Shown here one piece after another: positions 35,501 to 58,215 of a stretch of 64,000 bases of DNA. A program made the position numbers and the translations under genes. How positions within the stretch are numbered: position 1 is the stretch's first letter; every line of letters begins with the position of its first letter. The stretch spans positions 187,420,187 to 187,484,186 of the forward strand of contig NC_135713.1 of the NCBI RefSeq assembly GCF_964656455.1, given 5' to 3'. The DNA is from Halichoerus grypus (lineage: Eukaryota; Chordata; Mammalia; Carnivora; Phocidae). The notes beneath the pieces are model-generated. The model saw only the letters and a program-made list of their open reading frames with translations. It made no database searches and was not told the DNA's origin.

Positions 35501-35596
35501 CCCCGGTACCTCATCCATCAGAGCCTCGCGGCCACCATGTTCGAGTTTGCCTTTCACCTGCGGCAGCGCATTGGAGAGCTAGGGGCCCGGGCGTGA
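26590..35596 (+). CDS. STARD3: StAR-related lipid transfer domain protein 3 (MLN64), 14 coding exons
   Basis: Coding exons are 26590-26811, 29960-30037, 30445-30522, 30655-30708, 31103-31220, 31427-31525, 31734-31786, 32141-32233, 32899-32961, 33132-33227, 33574-33653, 33748-33852, 34938-35031 and 35492-35596. They sum to 1338 bp and 445 residues, the human length. The protein sits in late-endosome membranes and moves cholesterol at contacts with the ER. Residues about 50-215 are the four-helix MENTAL domain ([18 protein letters not shown], then [27 protein letters not shown] and [13 protein letters not shown]). QFYSPPE at 207-213 is the phospho-FFAT motif that binds VAP proteins, with the key serine at 210. 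Residues about 231-445 are the START lipid pocket, and the known Asp332-Arg351 pair is conserved. One extra proline near residue 40 and one residue fewer near 228 cancel out. Start context is CCAGGATGA. Confidence 0.97.
26930..27110 (+). repeat. MIR SINE in STARD3 intron 2
   Basis: TCATTTGTCTAAGGTCCTTC, AGAGTTTGAACCCAGACCCT and a ...GCGCCAGACTGCC end mark a plus-strand MIR. Its right end overlaps a CTCF-like site. Confidence 0.8.
27097..27110 (-). promoter_or_regulatory. CTCF-like site (reverse)
   Basis: The reverse complement CCACTAGAGGGCAG fits the CTCF core at each position shown. It falls at the 3' end of a MIR in STARD3 intron 2. Confidence 0.45.
27203..27229. repeat. (TTCA)n microsatellite
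   Basis: Six near-perfect ATTC/TTCA units lie in STARD3 intron 2. Confidence 0.9.
27990..28240 (-). repeat. Can-SINE, older, with target-site duplication
   Basis: A reverse element has a T-rich left end, GAGA/CACA low-complexity block and a diverged head. It is flanked by AGGCATTCTTCCTTTT at 27969-27984 and 28242-28257. Confidence 0.88.
28290..28620. other. STARD3: AT-rich island in STARD3 intron 2, origin unknown
   Basis: About 330 bp of markedly AT-rich sequence lies inside a G+C-rich intron. It includes GAAAAAATTTTGATAATTTT and CAATTAAAATGCGATTAATT. An open frame (28416-28847) crosses it but resembles no protein I know and runs on into ordinary G+C-rich DNA. It could be an old unrecognised transposon or a conserved regulatory element. 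Confidence 0.4.
33320..33445 (-). repeat. MIR SINE
   Basis: CTCAGCTTCCCCGTCTGTAC followed by AATGGGGCTGATAGTAATGG marks a reverse MIR in the intron between coding exons 10 and 11 of STARD3. Confidence 0.8.
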
Positions 35597-36260
35597 CCGT
35601 GCCCTGTTGCCACCCTGCAGGCCAGGGTCCTGTCACCACAGCCTTCAGAGCCAGAGAGGGGGCCAGTGGGGCTTCCCGCCACCCACAGAGGACCTGGCCT
35701 CAAGCAGTGGGGAGGAAGAAGTTTCCTCCTGTGGCAGCCCCTTGGCCTCAAGCTGCCACCGTCCAGCATGCTTCGCTGTGCCCGGGAGCCGTGAGCAGGT
35801 GGGGAGGTTGGGCACCTGGACTCCGGGGCTCTGCCACCCAGGCGAGTGGGGTCTACGCTGCCGATGTTTACACAGTGCCTGGCCCTGCCTCCTGGAGACG
35901 AGATGCACGGCGCCCTGCCTAGCCGGGGGCAGGGTCTGGAATGGGAGCGGCAGCCTCAGGGCGAGAGCGCCAGGGCCCTGAGCGGGCCAGGGGTCAGGGC
36001 GGCCTGGTCACTGGTCACCAGTGTTAAGGTGCAAGAGCCCCTTCGTCTGCCTGCTCTCTCATCATGGTTTTTTAGGATTATTTAAAGGGTCTGGGACCTT
36101 TTTCCACATGCACTTGTTGGGGAGCGGGTGGCAAGTGGGGGTGGTGGGTGCTGGCAGTGAACCCCTGCCGCCCCCAGTTTCTCTCCCTCCCCCAGGGTTC
36201 CTTGGGGACCTTTGTAATTTGAGCCAGTTATTAAAAACGAACTCAAAAAAAAAAGAAAGA
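35597..36260 (+). other. STARD3: STARD3 3' UTR and polyadenylation signal
   Basis: About 0.65 kb of non-coding tail follows TGA. The best signal is ATTAAA at 36230-36235 (GCCAGTTATTAAAAACG). A genomic A-rich tract follows at 36245. Confidence 0.8.
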
Positions 36261-36269
36261 AAGAAAAGC

Positions 36270-38030
36270 AGCCCCCCCCTGCCTGGCCTCTGGAGGGAAG
36301 AGGAGGGCAGTACTGTGGAGGTGGGGACAGAGCCAGACACGTCCCACACTCTCTCACACCCTTGCAGAGCCGGCGGGAGGTCAGAGCAAGTGGGGACCCT
36401 GTTCCGGGAGCCTCCTACTTTCCTGACTGGTACAGCTGGACATGATTGGTCAGAGAAAAATGCCCCACCCCCAGCCAGGCCTCTGTGAGGGAAGCTCAGT
36501 GGAAGGTCTCCTGCCCAGGAACTGGGGGGAGGTAGGAGAGGCCCGGTAGCATCCGAGGCAGGCCTTGACTGTCCTTGGGGGTCCCACAGCCGGCCTGGGG
36601 GTGGGGCCTGGGCTTCTGGGTCACTGAGGCCCCTCTGGGATCTCTGTCTCTCTGGCTCCACTCCCGCTGTCTCCTCTGCCCCAGCACACTCACCAGGGGC
36701 AACACAGGGTCAGATCGCGGGCAAGGGCCGGAGCATTGCAGGGGCCACCGCCATCCCTGCCCTCCTCCCTCCCTCCCTGCCTGCAGGCTTCCGAGGGGGC
36801 AGCTTGCATCAAGCCAAGCGCGGGGCGGGGGGTCCTATCTTGGTCCTGGCTTAGGTGTGTGACCCTGGGCAGATCTACCTCTCTGGGCCTCCATTTCCTA
36901 CTTTGTCGAAATGAGACTCATTATGTCGTAGGGCTGTCCTAAGATTAAAACGAGAATCAGGGCTAGTGCTTCAGTAATCAAGAGGATGCAGTTCTGCCCT
37001 AGGTGGGCACCCACGGGCCTTGCCACCCACTGGGTGCTCTGCTGTTCCTGCAAGGTCCTCATCTCAGCTCCCGTACGGCCTCTTCCGCACCCTTTGCTGT
37101 GTCCACTCAGTGATGCCCCCCCTCCCCCCCCATGCCCAGCGCCCTGTGTGCCAGCTTCCTGCTTCATGAGTTGCTCCCCTTGGGTGCTGGGCTTTCCCAG
37201 CAGCTGTCCTGCTCCCCTGCTCCCCTTCAGTGAGAGCCAGCCCCTCCCAGGTGGCACAGTGGAGCTGCTCAGGCTGTTGTGACCAGAAAAGGGGGTGAGA
37301 GAGGGGCAGAGGTTGCCCCGTGGCTGATGTGGGGGTCAGCCAGATCTGACTCGGCCATTCATCAAAGCCCCTAGATTCGCATCGCACCTGCCTTGGGGTG
37401 TTGCTGGGGATAGAGCTGGGGGGGGAGGGGAGCCGCCTCCCACACCTGCTCTTTCCACCCTGACTGGCCTGACTTGGGAAACCACGTCTCTGACCACTGG
37501 CCACTGGAAAGGAGAACGTCTGGCAAAGGCTTATGCCCAGGGTCCCAGGTGTGGAGCTAACCAAGTCATTTCCGGCTGGTGCGGTGGTGGCCGTCGTGGA
37601 CCGGGTCTCGGTGCAGATCCCAGGCAGAGGAGAGCCGTGGGAGCAGGACCCGATGGCCTGGTGCAGAGCCCCGAGTGGGCCTCGACCCCTGCCGCTGCCT
37701 GTTCTGCTTACAGACAGGCCGCTGTCCTCCCTGGGCGGGAGGGGAGGGGTGGGGCAGAGAGCAAATGCCAAGGTGGCACGAGGCTGGGCATGTGCCTGGT
37801 CTCAGTGTCTAAGGAGTGTCACACACCTGGAGGTGTCACTCTGAGGACCTCTGCTCCCACTGGAGCATCTTAATCTCTTTAGAAGCTGACCGCTGACCCC
37901 AGGCGGCGGCTGGAGACCAGGGACCCCCACCCCCGCCCTGGGCCCAGAGTCCCCCATTGGTGAGCCTTGGCTCTGCTTATAGCATCTGACGCCAGAGGGG
38001 CTGAAAATAGCCCCTGGAGGAGGTGGAGGA
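36270..38030. other. Intergenic STARD3-TCAP
   Basis: This 1.8 kb gap holds a reverse MIR (about 36850-36990, CATTTCCTACTTTGTCGAAA) and no other recognisable feature before the TCAP promoter. Confidence 0.7.
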
Positions 38031-38084
38031 GGGGGCTATTTAAAGGGCATGGGAGGAGCAGAGCTGAGCGAGTGAGCACTGATC
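38000..38084 (+). promoter_or_regulatory. TCAP: TCAP core promoter
   Basis: CTATTTAAAG at 38036-38045 reads both as a TATA-type box and as a CArG-like (SRF) site. GCTGAAAATAGCCCC just upstream (about 37999) resembles a MEF2 site in reverse. The E-box-like CAGAGCTG follows. The ATG is 40 bases downstream, so the leader is very short. This fits a striated-muscle gene; factor binding is inferred. Confidence 0.6.
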
Positions 38085-38835
38085 ATGGCCACAGCAGAGC
38101 TGAGCTGCCAGGTGTCCGAGGAAGACCGAGAGCGGCGAGAAGCCTTTTGGGCCGAATGGAAGGATCTAACACTGTCCACGCGGCCTGAGGAGGGGTGAGT
38201 GCCAGGGAGCTGGGAGTCCCTCTCCCCTAGAACACCTCTCCTGAGCCTCACGAGGCCAGAGCACAAAGCCCTGCAGAAGTTTCTGGGGGTAGGGACAAGG
38301 AGGGGGCCCAGGGGGGGGAGAGTGGAGTCACCCCTTCTGCATCCCAGGTCCTGGCAAGCCCCAGGGAGCCCCCTGCCCAGCTCATGACCAGAGGGTAGCA
38401 GATTTCAGGAGCTCAGTGTCCCCCTGCCCTCTCCTCCCCAGTTGCTCTCTGCACGAGGAGGATGCCCAGCGGCACGAGACCTACCACCGGCAGGGCCAGT
38501 GCCAGGCGCTGGTGCAGCGCTCCCCCTGGTTGGTGATGCGTATGGGCATCCTCGGCCGTGGGCTCCAGGAGTACCTGCTGCCCTACCAGCGGGTGCTACC
38601 ACTGCCCATCTTCACCCCCGCCAAGATGGGTGCCACCAAGGAGGAGCGCGAGGACACCCCCATCCAGCTACAGGAGCTGCTGGCCCTGGAGACAGCCCTG
38701 GGTGGCCAGTGTATGGAGCGCCAGGACATGGCCGAGATCACCAAGCAGCTGCCCCCCGTGGTGCCTGTCAGCAAGCCCGGTGCCCTGCGTCGCTCCCTGT
38801 CCCGCTCCATGTCCCAGGAAGCACAGCGAGGCTGA
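38085..38835 (+). CDS. TCAP: Telethonin (titin-cap), 2 exons
   Basis: Coding exons are 38085-38194 and 38442-38835 (504 bp, 167 residues, the same as human). The intron is 247 bp and splits the glycine codon at residue 37. Telethonin is a Z-disc protein of heart and skeletal muscle that glues the N-terminal Ig domains of two titin chains together. The titin-binding region spans about residues 1-90 (ERREAFWAEWKDLTLS, then the conserved SPWLVMRMGILGRGLQEY). The C terminus keeps RRSLSRSMSQ, a serine/arginine stretch known for phosphorylation. There is no signal peptide or membrane segment. The two-exon layout and the position between STARD3 and PNMT match other mammals. Confidence 0.97.
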
Positions 38836-39300
38836 GAGGGGCGGTGACTCGGGCTCTGCCGTGCCTGCCGTGGGCTGGGCCCTTCCTGGCTAGGACCATG
38901 GAGGGGAGCTGCTGGCCGTGGATGCTTTGTAGTTTGCCCAGAGTTGGGGGCTAGGGGAGGAGGGAGCCAGAGGCCAGGATGCCTGGGTCCCCTGAGTTCC
39001 CAAAGGGAGGGGAGCAAAGACAGTGGGCACTAAGGATAGAGAGCTGGGGGCCAGCACAGCCAAGCACCCCCAGCCCCAGGAGAAGGGACAGAAGATGCTG
39101 GTGAGGACAGAGGTCCCTGAGGGGAGTGACCCTGGTCCAGGCTCCAGTTTCAGAGAAAGATGAGGAAAAGGGGATCTGGAATGCTCTAGGAAGGAGGCTT
39201 GAAGGAGACCAGAGTGAGGGGGACGTGAAGAGGGCAGAGGCAGAGTGGAGCCCCCAGCATCCTCTGTTAGCGCTGCAATAAATGCTCAATCGTGTTCCAG
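38836..39300 (+). other. TCAP: TCAP 3' UTR and polyadenylation signal
   Basis: AATAAA at 39277-39282 (GCTGCAATAAATGCTCAATC) is followed by a TG-rich stretch, so the transcript should end near 39300. Confidence 0.85.
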
Positions 39301-40980
39301 ACTTTTCTTGTTCCAGTCTCTTTCCTTGTGGGGGCCGGCCCATTGGTGTCCGTCCCCCCGAGTGCTCACTTCTGGGAATAGGCCTTGCACCTGAGCTAAA
39401 TATGGCAGAGCCAGTGGGTACACTCCATGCTTGGTCGTGGGGGCGGGGGAGACAGGGACAGAGCTGTAAACAGGGTATCTGTCCAGTCCGCCTTCCATGC
39501 CCTGGCTCTGCTGTACAGTGCCTGGCCTCTGTGTCCAGTCCCCTGGCACTGGGCAGTGCCCAGCAGGCCAGCTGGCATTCAGGGTTTAAATGATCTCATG
39601 GAGCAGAGGGAGGGGGCTGGCACCAGGACTGTCCTTGGCTGTACCTAAGGGTGTGAATGGGGTCACTGATCCCAAGGCTGACCTACCTCTCAGTTCTGAA
39701 TCCAGACAGAATCAATCCTTGGCTGGGGTCAGGCACTCTGCCCTCCCTGACCAGGGGGCGCAGGGTGGGTTGTGGGGGTGGAGGGTCAGGTTCTTGTCTG
39801 TGACCCTGCAGCTTCGTGACTCCTGTCCCAACCTGGTTGCCTGGCCCAACCAGGAGACATGTTCCCCTTGGGACGAGGTGGGGGCACAGAGGAGGCTGGA
39901 GGCCCATCTGGACAGGGGCTGGTAGCCTACCTAGGGCAGAGGGACAATGGACTGGCCCAGAGGGGTCCAACTCTGGGAAGACCACCGGAGATGGCCGCAT
40001 GGAATCCACTTCCCATCTGGGGGGATAGGAGGGAAGACCCTGGCATCTTGACCTGGAGTGCCAAGCAGGACCTGCAGGCCTGGCCTGGCCCGCTCCCCAA
40101 GAGAGGGGAATGTAGTATGGACTGGGGGAGGAGAGGGGTCAGAGAGGCCAGACTGGCGCAACCCCAAATCCCTTGGCGGGGAAGGCCCAGTCCGTACCCT
40201 CTGGGGCCCCGGGGGCCGCCTGGAGAATGCCTGCGCCCTCCCGCCCTCCCCACGGTCCCGCGCCCTTGACATGGCCATGGCCGGAACGTCCCGAGCCTTC
40301 TGCTCTCGGAAGCCCCCAGATAAGCGGCTCGGAGCCCGCAGGGCCCGCGGGGAGGCCCTGCTGTTCGGCTGGCTAAGTGCATTAGCCCCGCTCGCATCCC
40401 CTATCGCGGCTGCCATCGGACGGGCGGGGCCGGAGCTGCGCTCTGGGGCCCCCGGGCGACCGTGGCGGAGGCCAGAACGGACTGTCCTTTCCGGGGTGGG
40501 GGTGGAGGGCGCTGGGGGACGGGGGTTGGTAGGAAAGGACGGAAGAGGGCTGGAGAAGGGGCCGGGGGGGGCAGCTGGGGTGACCTGAGTGTGACCCCGG
40601 GACGGGGTGTCTCAGGAAGGAGAAGTCGGCGGGGGCTGGGCCCGGGGTCGGGGACGAGGGCGCTGGGAGGTGGGCACTGGGAGAGGGCTGATTCGAACCC
40701 TGGCCAGAGAGAAGGGATGGGGTGCCGGGCGAAGCGGGTGAATGGCTGGGGAGCCGGAGGAGAGCGGCGGGAGGAGCTGGGGACGGGCGGGGCAGGGATT
40801 TGGGTCCTGGGGGCACGAAGCTGGCTCGGACCAGGCCCGGTGAGGCAAAGGCTGGACGGCTGCGGGAGCAGCTGCGGAGCGGAGGGGGGCGCTCCCCACG
40901 CGCCCCGCGTGTCTGCTGCTCGGACACTAAGGGAGATGAATGGGCTGGGGGAGATGCAGCGCGGAGCCCCGGGCGGCTCC
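39300..40980. other. Intergenic TCAP-PNMT
   Basis: No coding exon or common repeat was recognised. A CArG-like CTAAATATGG lies at 39396-39405. From about 40130 the sequence becomes CpG-rich, and an isolated dense block at 40250-40480 precedes the PNMT promoter. Long frames on both strands here reflect base composition. Confidence 0.65.
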
Positions 40981-41080
40981 AGGCGCAGCCGCCGCCCCCG
41001 CAGCGGAGGGTCGGGCGGGGAGTCGGGCGGCAGATAAAGGGGCCGCGAGGCGAGAGGACAGCGCGGGCGACGGCGACGGC
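40981..41080 (+). promoter_or_regulatory. PNMT: PNMT core promoter
   Basis: The TATA-like AGATAAAGG lies at 41032-41040 and the start codon at 41081, leaving a leader of only some tens of bases. CGCCCCCGC at 40993-41001 is the exact complement of the Egr-1 site GCGGGGGCG and also suits Sp1. Egr-1 and Sp1 control of PNMT is established for the rat gene; that this site does the same job is inferred. Confidence 0.65.
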
Positions 41081-42565
41081 ATGAGCGCGGCAGACCCGAG
41101 TCCCGCTGCGGGCGCGGCCCCCGACTCGGACCCGGGCCGGGCGGCCGTGGCCTCCGCCTACCAGCGCTTCGAGCCCCGCGCCTACCTCCGCAACAACTAC
41201 GCGCCCCCTCGGGGGGACCTGAGCAGCCCGGACGGCGTGGGGCCTTGGAAGCTGCGCTGCTTGGCGCAGACCTTCGCCACCGGTGAGCGCGGGGAAACTG
41301 AGGCCCGGAGGACAAGAAGTCATCAGAGAGCTAAATGGGCATGCGTGCGCGAGCCCGATGGGGACCAAGAAGCAGAGATAGGTAGTTAAGAGGTGAAAAT
41401 AGAAGAGGAAGAGAAGCAATATCCCTTAGGTAGGGGGCAGAGGAGAGAGACCTGTGGAGAGGGCATTGGGAGATGAGGTGGGGGATGCAGGAAAGAGGCC
41501 CCGAAGACCCCCGAGACAGAGAGGGAGATCGGGAGGGAAGAGAGGCACGAGGCAGGAACTGCCAGGCACCGCCGGGTTTCCCCACCTAAGCCTCACCGAA
41601 GGGACGGTCCTACAGATGTGGAGGGTGAATCTCAGAGGGGTTAAGTCCCTTTCCCAAGGCCGGTCAGTCCACGTTGGGGCCAGGACTCAGACCCAGGTTA
41701 GCTGATGCTTTTTCCAGAGAGAGGCACACTTACAGAGGGAGAAGCAGGTGAGGGAGGGAGGGACTGAGGCGGGGGTGCCCGGACAGGGCTGGCACAGGAC
41801 CCTCCTGCTCTGCCCCCACCCCCCAGGTGAGGTGTCGGGACACAGCCTCATCGACATTGGTTCGGGCCCCACCATATACCAGCTGCTCAGCGCCTGCACC
41901 CACTTTGAGGACATCACCCTGACGGATTTTCTGGAGGTGAACCGCCAGGAGCTGGGGCTCTGGCTGAGGGAGGAGCCCGGGGCCTTCAACTGGAGCACGT
42001 ACAGCCAGCACGTGTGCCTCATCGAGGGCAAGGGGTAAGGGGGCTGCCCGAGGAGTGGCGGGTGGGGGGCAACAGAGCACTGAGCGTGGGCTGGCCCTGA
42101 GCCCTGGTCCTGCCCCTGCACAGTGAGTCCTGGCAGGAGAAGGAGCGCCAGCTGCGAGCCAAGGTGAAGCGGGTCTTGCCCATCGATGTGCACCAGCCCC
42201 AGCCCCTGGGCGCTGGGAGCCTGGCGCCCCTGCCTGCCGACGCCCTGGTCTCTACCTTCTGCCTGGAGGCCGTAAGCCCGGACCTTCCCAGCTTCCAGAG
42301 GGCCCTGGACCACATCACCACCCTGCTGAGGCCTGGGGGGCACCTCGTCCTCATCGGGGCCCTGGAGGAGTCATGGTACCTGGCTGGGGAGGCCAGGCTG
42401 GTGGTGGTGCCCGTGTGTAAGGAGGAGGTGATGGAGGCCTTGGTTCGCAGCGGCTATGAGGTGCGGGACCTGCGCACCTACGTCATGCCTGCCTGCCTTC
42501 AGACAGGTGTAGACGATGTCAAGGGCATCTTCTTCGCCTGGGCCCAGAAGAAGGCGGGGGTGTGA
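41081..42565 (+). CDS. PNMT: Phenylethanolamine N-methyltransferase, 3 exons
   Basis: Coding exons are 41081-41282, 41827-42034 and 42124-42565 (852 bp, 283 residues; human 282). The enzyme transfers a methyl group from S-adenosylmethionine to noradrenaline to make adrenaline, in the cytosol of adrenal chromaffin cells and some neurons. The AdoMet loop LIDIGSGP is at 75-82. The residues known to hold AdoMet (Tyr27, Tyr35, Tyr40, Asp101) and the amine substrate (Lys57, Glu185, Glu219, Asp267) are all present at their expected positions, so the enzyme should be active. The extra residue is at the C terminus, which ends KKAGV. Exon phases (1 and 2) match the mammalian gene. The start is the first ATG after the TATA-like box. 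Confidence 0.97.
41605..41705 (+). repeat. MIR fragment in PNMT intron 1
   Basis: AATCTCAGAGGGGTTAAGTC and CCAGGACTCAGACCCAGGTT match the 3' half of MIR on the plus strand. Confidence 0.7.
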
Positions 42566-42665
42566 TGGCCCAGTGCACCCAGTGCTGGTGGCTCACGTAC
42601 ACCCAGATTCCCTGTTATGTGAGGTGGCACCTAATAAAGAAATAAATTCCTCCTGCTGAGCGTCA
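42566..42665 (+). other. PNMT: PNMT 3' UTR and polyadenylation signals
   Basis: The 3' UTR is very short. AATAAA occurs at 42633-42638 and again at 42641-42646, so the message ends near 42660. Confidence 0.88.
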
Positions 42666-42829
42666 GCTTTGTCTGTGGCTCTCCTGGGAAACAAGGAGCT
42701 CTCTCTGGGGTTGTGGGGGTGTGGAAGCCACCAACCGTAGCCTTTTTTTTCCAGAAGCTTCCATGACGGTAGGTTTCTTTACCACTCATTCTTCCCAAAC
42801 TAAGGAAGGTCAAGGCCAGAGGGAGCTCG

Positions 42830-42938
42830 TTCAGCATCTGTGTGCCAGGCCCCTTAGGCCCACTCAGTCCTCACACTCAGCAGGTCCTGTTCTGTTTGCA
42901 GGTGAAGCTAAGAAAGGTTAAGTAACAAACAGGAGTAG
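42830..42938 (+). repeat. MIR, interrupted by a Can-SINE
   Basis: CATCTGTGTGCCAGGCCCC and TAAGAAAGGTTAAGTAACA mark MIR. The SINE at 42941 inserted into its middle, and the 3' part seems to resume at 43158. Confidence 0.7.
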
Positions 42939-42940
42939 AG

Positions 42941-43145
42941 GGGCGCCTGGGTGGCTCCGCCGTTAAGCATCTGCCTTCGGCTCAGGTCATGATCCCGGGG
43001 TCCTGGGATCGAGCCCCGCATCGGGCTCCCTGCTCAGCGGAGAGCCTGCTTCTCCCTCTCCCACTCCCCCTGCTTGTGTTCCCTCTCTCGCTGTCTCTCT
43101 CTCTGTCAAATAAATAAATGAAATCTTTAAAAAAAAAAAAAAAAA
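42941..43145 (+). repeat. Can-SINE between PNMT and PGAP3
   Basis: A full-length plus-strand element with an A tail is flanked by CAGGAGTAGAG at 42930-42940 and 43147-43157. It occupies much of the 0.75 kb gap between two convergent genes. Confidence 0.95.
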
Positions 43146-43404
43146 GCAGGAGTAGAGCCTAGTTTAGACCCGAAGGGGAGGAGAGGGGTATAATCAGGAG
43201 ACTGAAGTGGAGAGTGCACAGGGAAGGAGTTACAATCCGGGCACCAGTTCCCTCCCCCCGAGGCCCCCCCCCCAGCTGGACTGGAGCCCCCCGCTGCTCT
43301 GCATCTGCTCCCTGCCCAGGCACAGACCCCAGCTGCCCACGGCCTCCAGCCAGCCGTCTTCTCCTTCCCTCCAGCCCACTCTACTCACACAGATGAGCTG
43401 AACA

Positions 43405-45031
43405 AGGGTAGGTGAGGCTGAGAATTGGTTTATTAAGAATGTCCCTTGCTATCCTCCTACCTTAAAATAGTTCTCAATATCAAAAGAAACATGGGCCACC
43501 CAAGTCTGAGGTTGGAGTCCTAGCATAGCACCTCTACACCGCAGAGAGGGACAAGGGGGCAGGGAAAGAATAAGAATCCAGGCTCCCTGCTCCAATCGCA
43601 GAGACTGCCTTTGGATGGAAAGTTTCTGGAGCCCCACATTCTATCCTTGTGGAGCAGGAATGTGTTCGGGCTGCTGGCTGCGAGCAGGGGTCACCTTTAC
43701 CGGGGTGCGGATACAGGGCAGCCCCTGCCTGCCTCCGGGAAGGCCAGAAACCAGACCCAGCCACAGGCCTTCTCCCCCTACTCCCTCAGATTGCCCCCCC
43801 TTCCCAAGGTCCAGGCTGTGACGAAGGGGCTTAGCAGGTAGGGCACTGGGGGAGGGGAAGGCCAACGAAGCCTAGGCAACAGGAAGGCTGGAGAGGCCCC
43901 CAAGATCCCTGTGGCCCTTCCTCCCTTTGTCTCCCTAAAGGCTGGTTCTGGAGGGTGATCTGAGTTGTGCGTGGGTCCTCTGAGATTTGGAGATGGACTG
44001 TAAAGTGGGGGCCACGGACAGGGACACCCACATGCAGCCTGGACACCCGTACCCCGCCGAGGCAGACCTTGAGGACATCCGGGCCCCCTGCCTGGCCTGG
44101 GGCCCTGGAGCTGGTGCTTGATAGATAGTTGTTGGTGGTAACTTGATCCTCCATTTTTCTCCACCCTCCCCACACTGCGTGGTACACTCACGGCACTCAC
44201 ACTCACCTCACACCCAGTCTATGCATACTGTCCTGACCCACGCTCCCCCGCTTGTCCTGCAACACACACTTTCAAACCACTCCCGTCCCACCCCACTCTC
44301 CACACAGGCTCATACACTGTCCCACCCAGCATCCCATGCGCTCAGTCCAATGCCCGATGCTCTCAGTCTCGTTCTCGCTCCCTTACACACTCACGTGCAG
44401 GCTCCTGACCAGAGGACTCCTGTCCTGGGCTCTCTGGGGAGTGAGACAGTGGGGGTCTCCTGGGGGCCGGGCTGAGACAACAGTCCAGGTGAGACCACTG
44501 CCCAATCCCAGCAGCTTGGTCCCTCAAGATCCCAAGGGGAGGAGACCTGCCTTGGAACTTGGGCAGCCAAAGAGCAAGAGTCTAGTGCCACCTAGTGGTG
44601 CCCTGAAGGAGGGCAGGGGGTGACGGAAGGGGCCCCACTGTGTCCCCAAAGGCCTGTGGAACCTGGTCTCCCAGCTAGACAGACAGCTGTGGGCACCACC
44701 CAGGCGGTGAGGGGATGTGGGGAAGAGGCTGATGGAGAGGCAGAGGCAGCCCTCCTCTCGGTGGAGCTAAGAACACAGTTCCACGCCAGTTCTCCAGGAA
44801 CCATTCTCCAACCCCAGATGCTGACAGGCCAAGCCTGAACAGACTCCGAGACCTGTGAGGGCCGTGTGCGGGAGAGCAAGGGGATGGGCAGTTACATGAT
44901 TCTGGGCCCATACCCTTCATGTCCAAGTTCAAGATGTTAAAAGGAAAAAATCATCTCAAGGATTATGGGGAGAAGGGGAGCCAGCAGGGAGAGGGCAGGA
45001 TCCCCAGTGGGGCAGACCGCTCCCAGGGCCT
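43405..45031 (-). other. PGAP3: PGAP3 3' UTR and polyadenylation signal
   Basis: On the reverse strand AATAAA lies at 43429-43434 (plus-strand TTTATT). This gives a 3' UTR of about 1.6 kb, typical for this gene. It contains a CTCF-like site at 44585-44598. Confidence 0.78.
44585..44598 (-). promoter_or_regulatory. CTCF-like site (reverse)
   Basis: The reverse complement CCACTAGGTGGCAC fits the CTCF core. It lies in the PGAP3 3' UTR. Confidence 0.4.
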
Positions 45032-57020
<11,989 letters not shown>

Positions 57021-57379
57021 TTGAAATAAAAGTGCCCGGATTTCTGTGGGCGCCTGCCCCGCCCCTCGTCTTACTGTCATCTCCGTATATCGAGGCGACA
57101 GGGCTAAGGAGCAAAATAAACTGGTCTTTTATCAACATGTGTCCTGTTTCTTCTCCATGCTCTCTTTATTGGAAGTACGGTTATTTTTCTGTCACCAGCC
57201 CCGTCGAATTTCGCTTCCTAATATACCTGGAACTGCCCACTTCTCTCCATTTCCATTGGCACCGCCCTGGTTAAAGACATCATCATCTGTCGCCAAGACA
57301 GTCGCGGTAGCCCCTTCACAAGTCTCCCTGCCCCTACTTTTGTCCCCATGGACTCTGCGTTCCGTTAACAAAGGACCGT

Positions 57380-57705
57380 GTGACTTTTCTTAAATTCTTT
57401 ACTGGCTCCCAATTACCTCAGGATAAAATCCACAAACCCTGCACGATCTGGTCCCCGCGCCAGACCCAAGGGGCCATGTTTCTCAACCCTCCTGGCTTTG
57501 CCTCGTCTGTATCATTCATAGTCTCACGCCTGCTTATTCTTCTAGCCTCAATTTAAACACCATTTCTGAGGGTGGTAACACCTGGAGGGTGATGTAAGAT
57601 AAAAGTGGTATGTTTTCCCCAAGCGGGGTGGGGACCTCTGCTGTCTTGTTTACCACTCTACTTGAAGCACTAGTACAGAATTTGGCTCATGGTAGGTGCT
57701 AAGAA
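57380..57705 (+). repeat. L2 LINE 3' fragment
   Basis: TTTACTGGCTCCCAATTACC, AGGATAAAATCCACAAACCC and CATGGTAGGTGCTAAGAACTC are L2 blocks in order. Confidence 0.75.
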
Positions 57706-57795
57706 CTCATTTCTTTCTTTCTTTTCTTTTGTTCTTTCTTTCCTTTCCTTTTCTTTTCTCTTTTCTTCTCTTCTCTTCTCTTCTTTTCTTTCTAT
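57706..57795. repeat. Pyrimidine simple repeat (CTTT/CTCTT)n
   Basis: An almost pure C/T tract on the plus strand. Confidence 0.9.
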
Positions 57796-58215
57796 GAATG
57801 AACAACGTTAATTCAACGTAAGAATTTGGGTGCTAAATCCAGGCCCGTCAAATCACCAAAGTGATACCACACTGAGATAGGAGAGGTGTAATATTTCAAA
57901 GAAAATCAAGAAGAGGACCTTTGGGAATAGGATACTTGCTCTAATATCCATCCCCTCCTCCCTACATCGCCACCAGGACACACACACACGCATACCCATC
58001 TCATTGAAGCATTGAAGCCTTGTAGCTAGATGCTTAATTAGTGTGTGTAGATTAATGACAGCTTTTCCTCCTCTTCCACTCTCCATCCCGGGTCAACTTT
58101 TCCTTTTTACGTTGAGAAGTAGAATGAGCAAGAAGTAAAATTGGATTCCATTTACTTACTCATTTAGCAAACATTTCCTGAATTCTTAGCTCTAGCACCA
58201 TGCTAGGCAAGACAC

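Noticed and set aside
40058..40588. 176-codon plus-strand frame upstream of PNMT
   Set aside because: It is glycine/arginine-rich with no known family and no splice or promoter evidence; a CpG composition effect is likelier.
40382..41419. 345-codon antisense open frame over the PNMT promoter and exon 1
   Set aside because: It is a shadow of G+C-rich DNA with a Pro/Ser/Arg-rich low-complexity product, and no recognisable domain.
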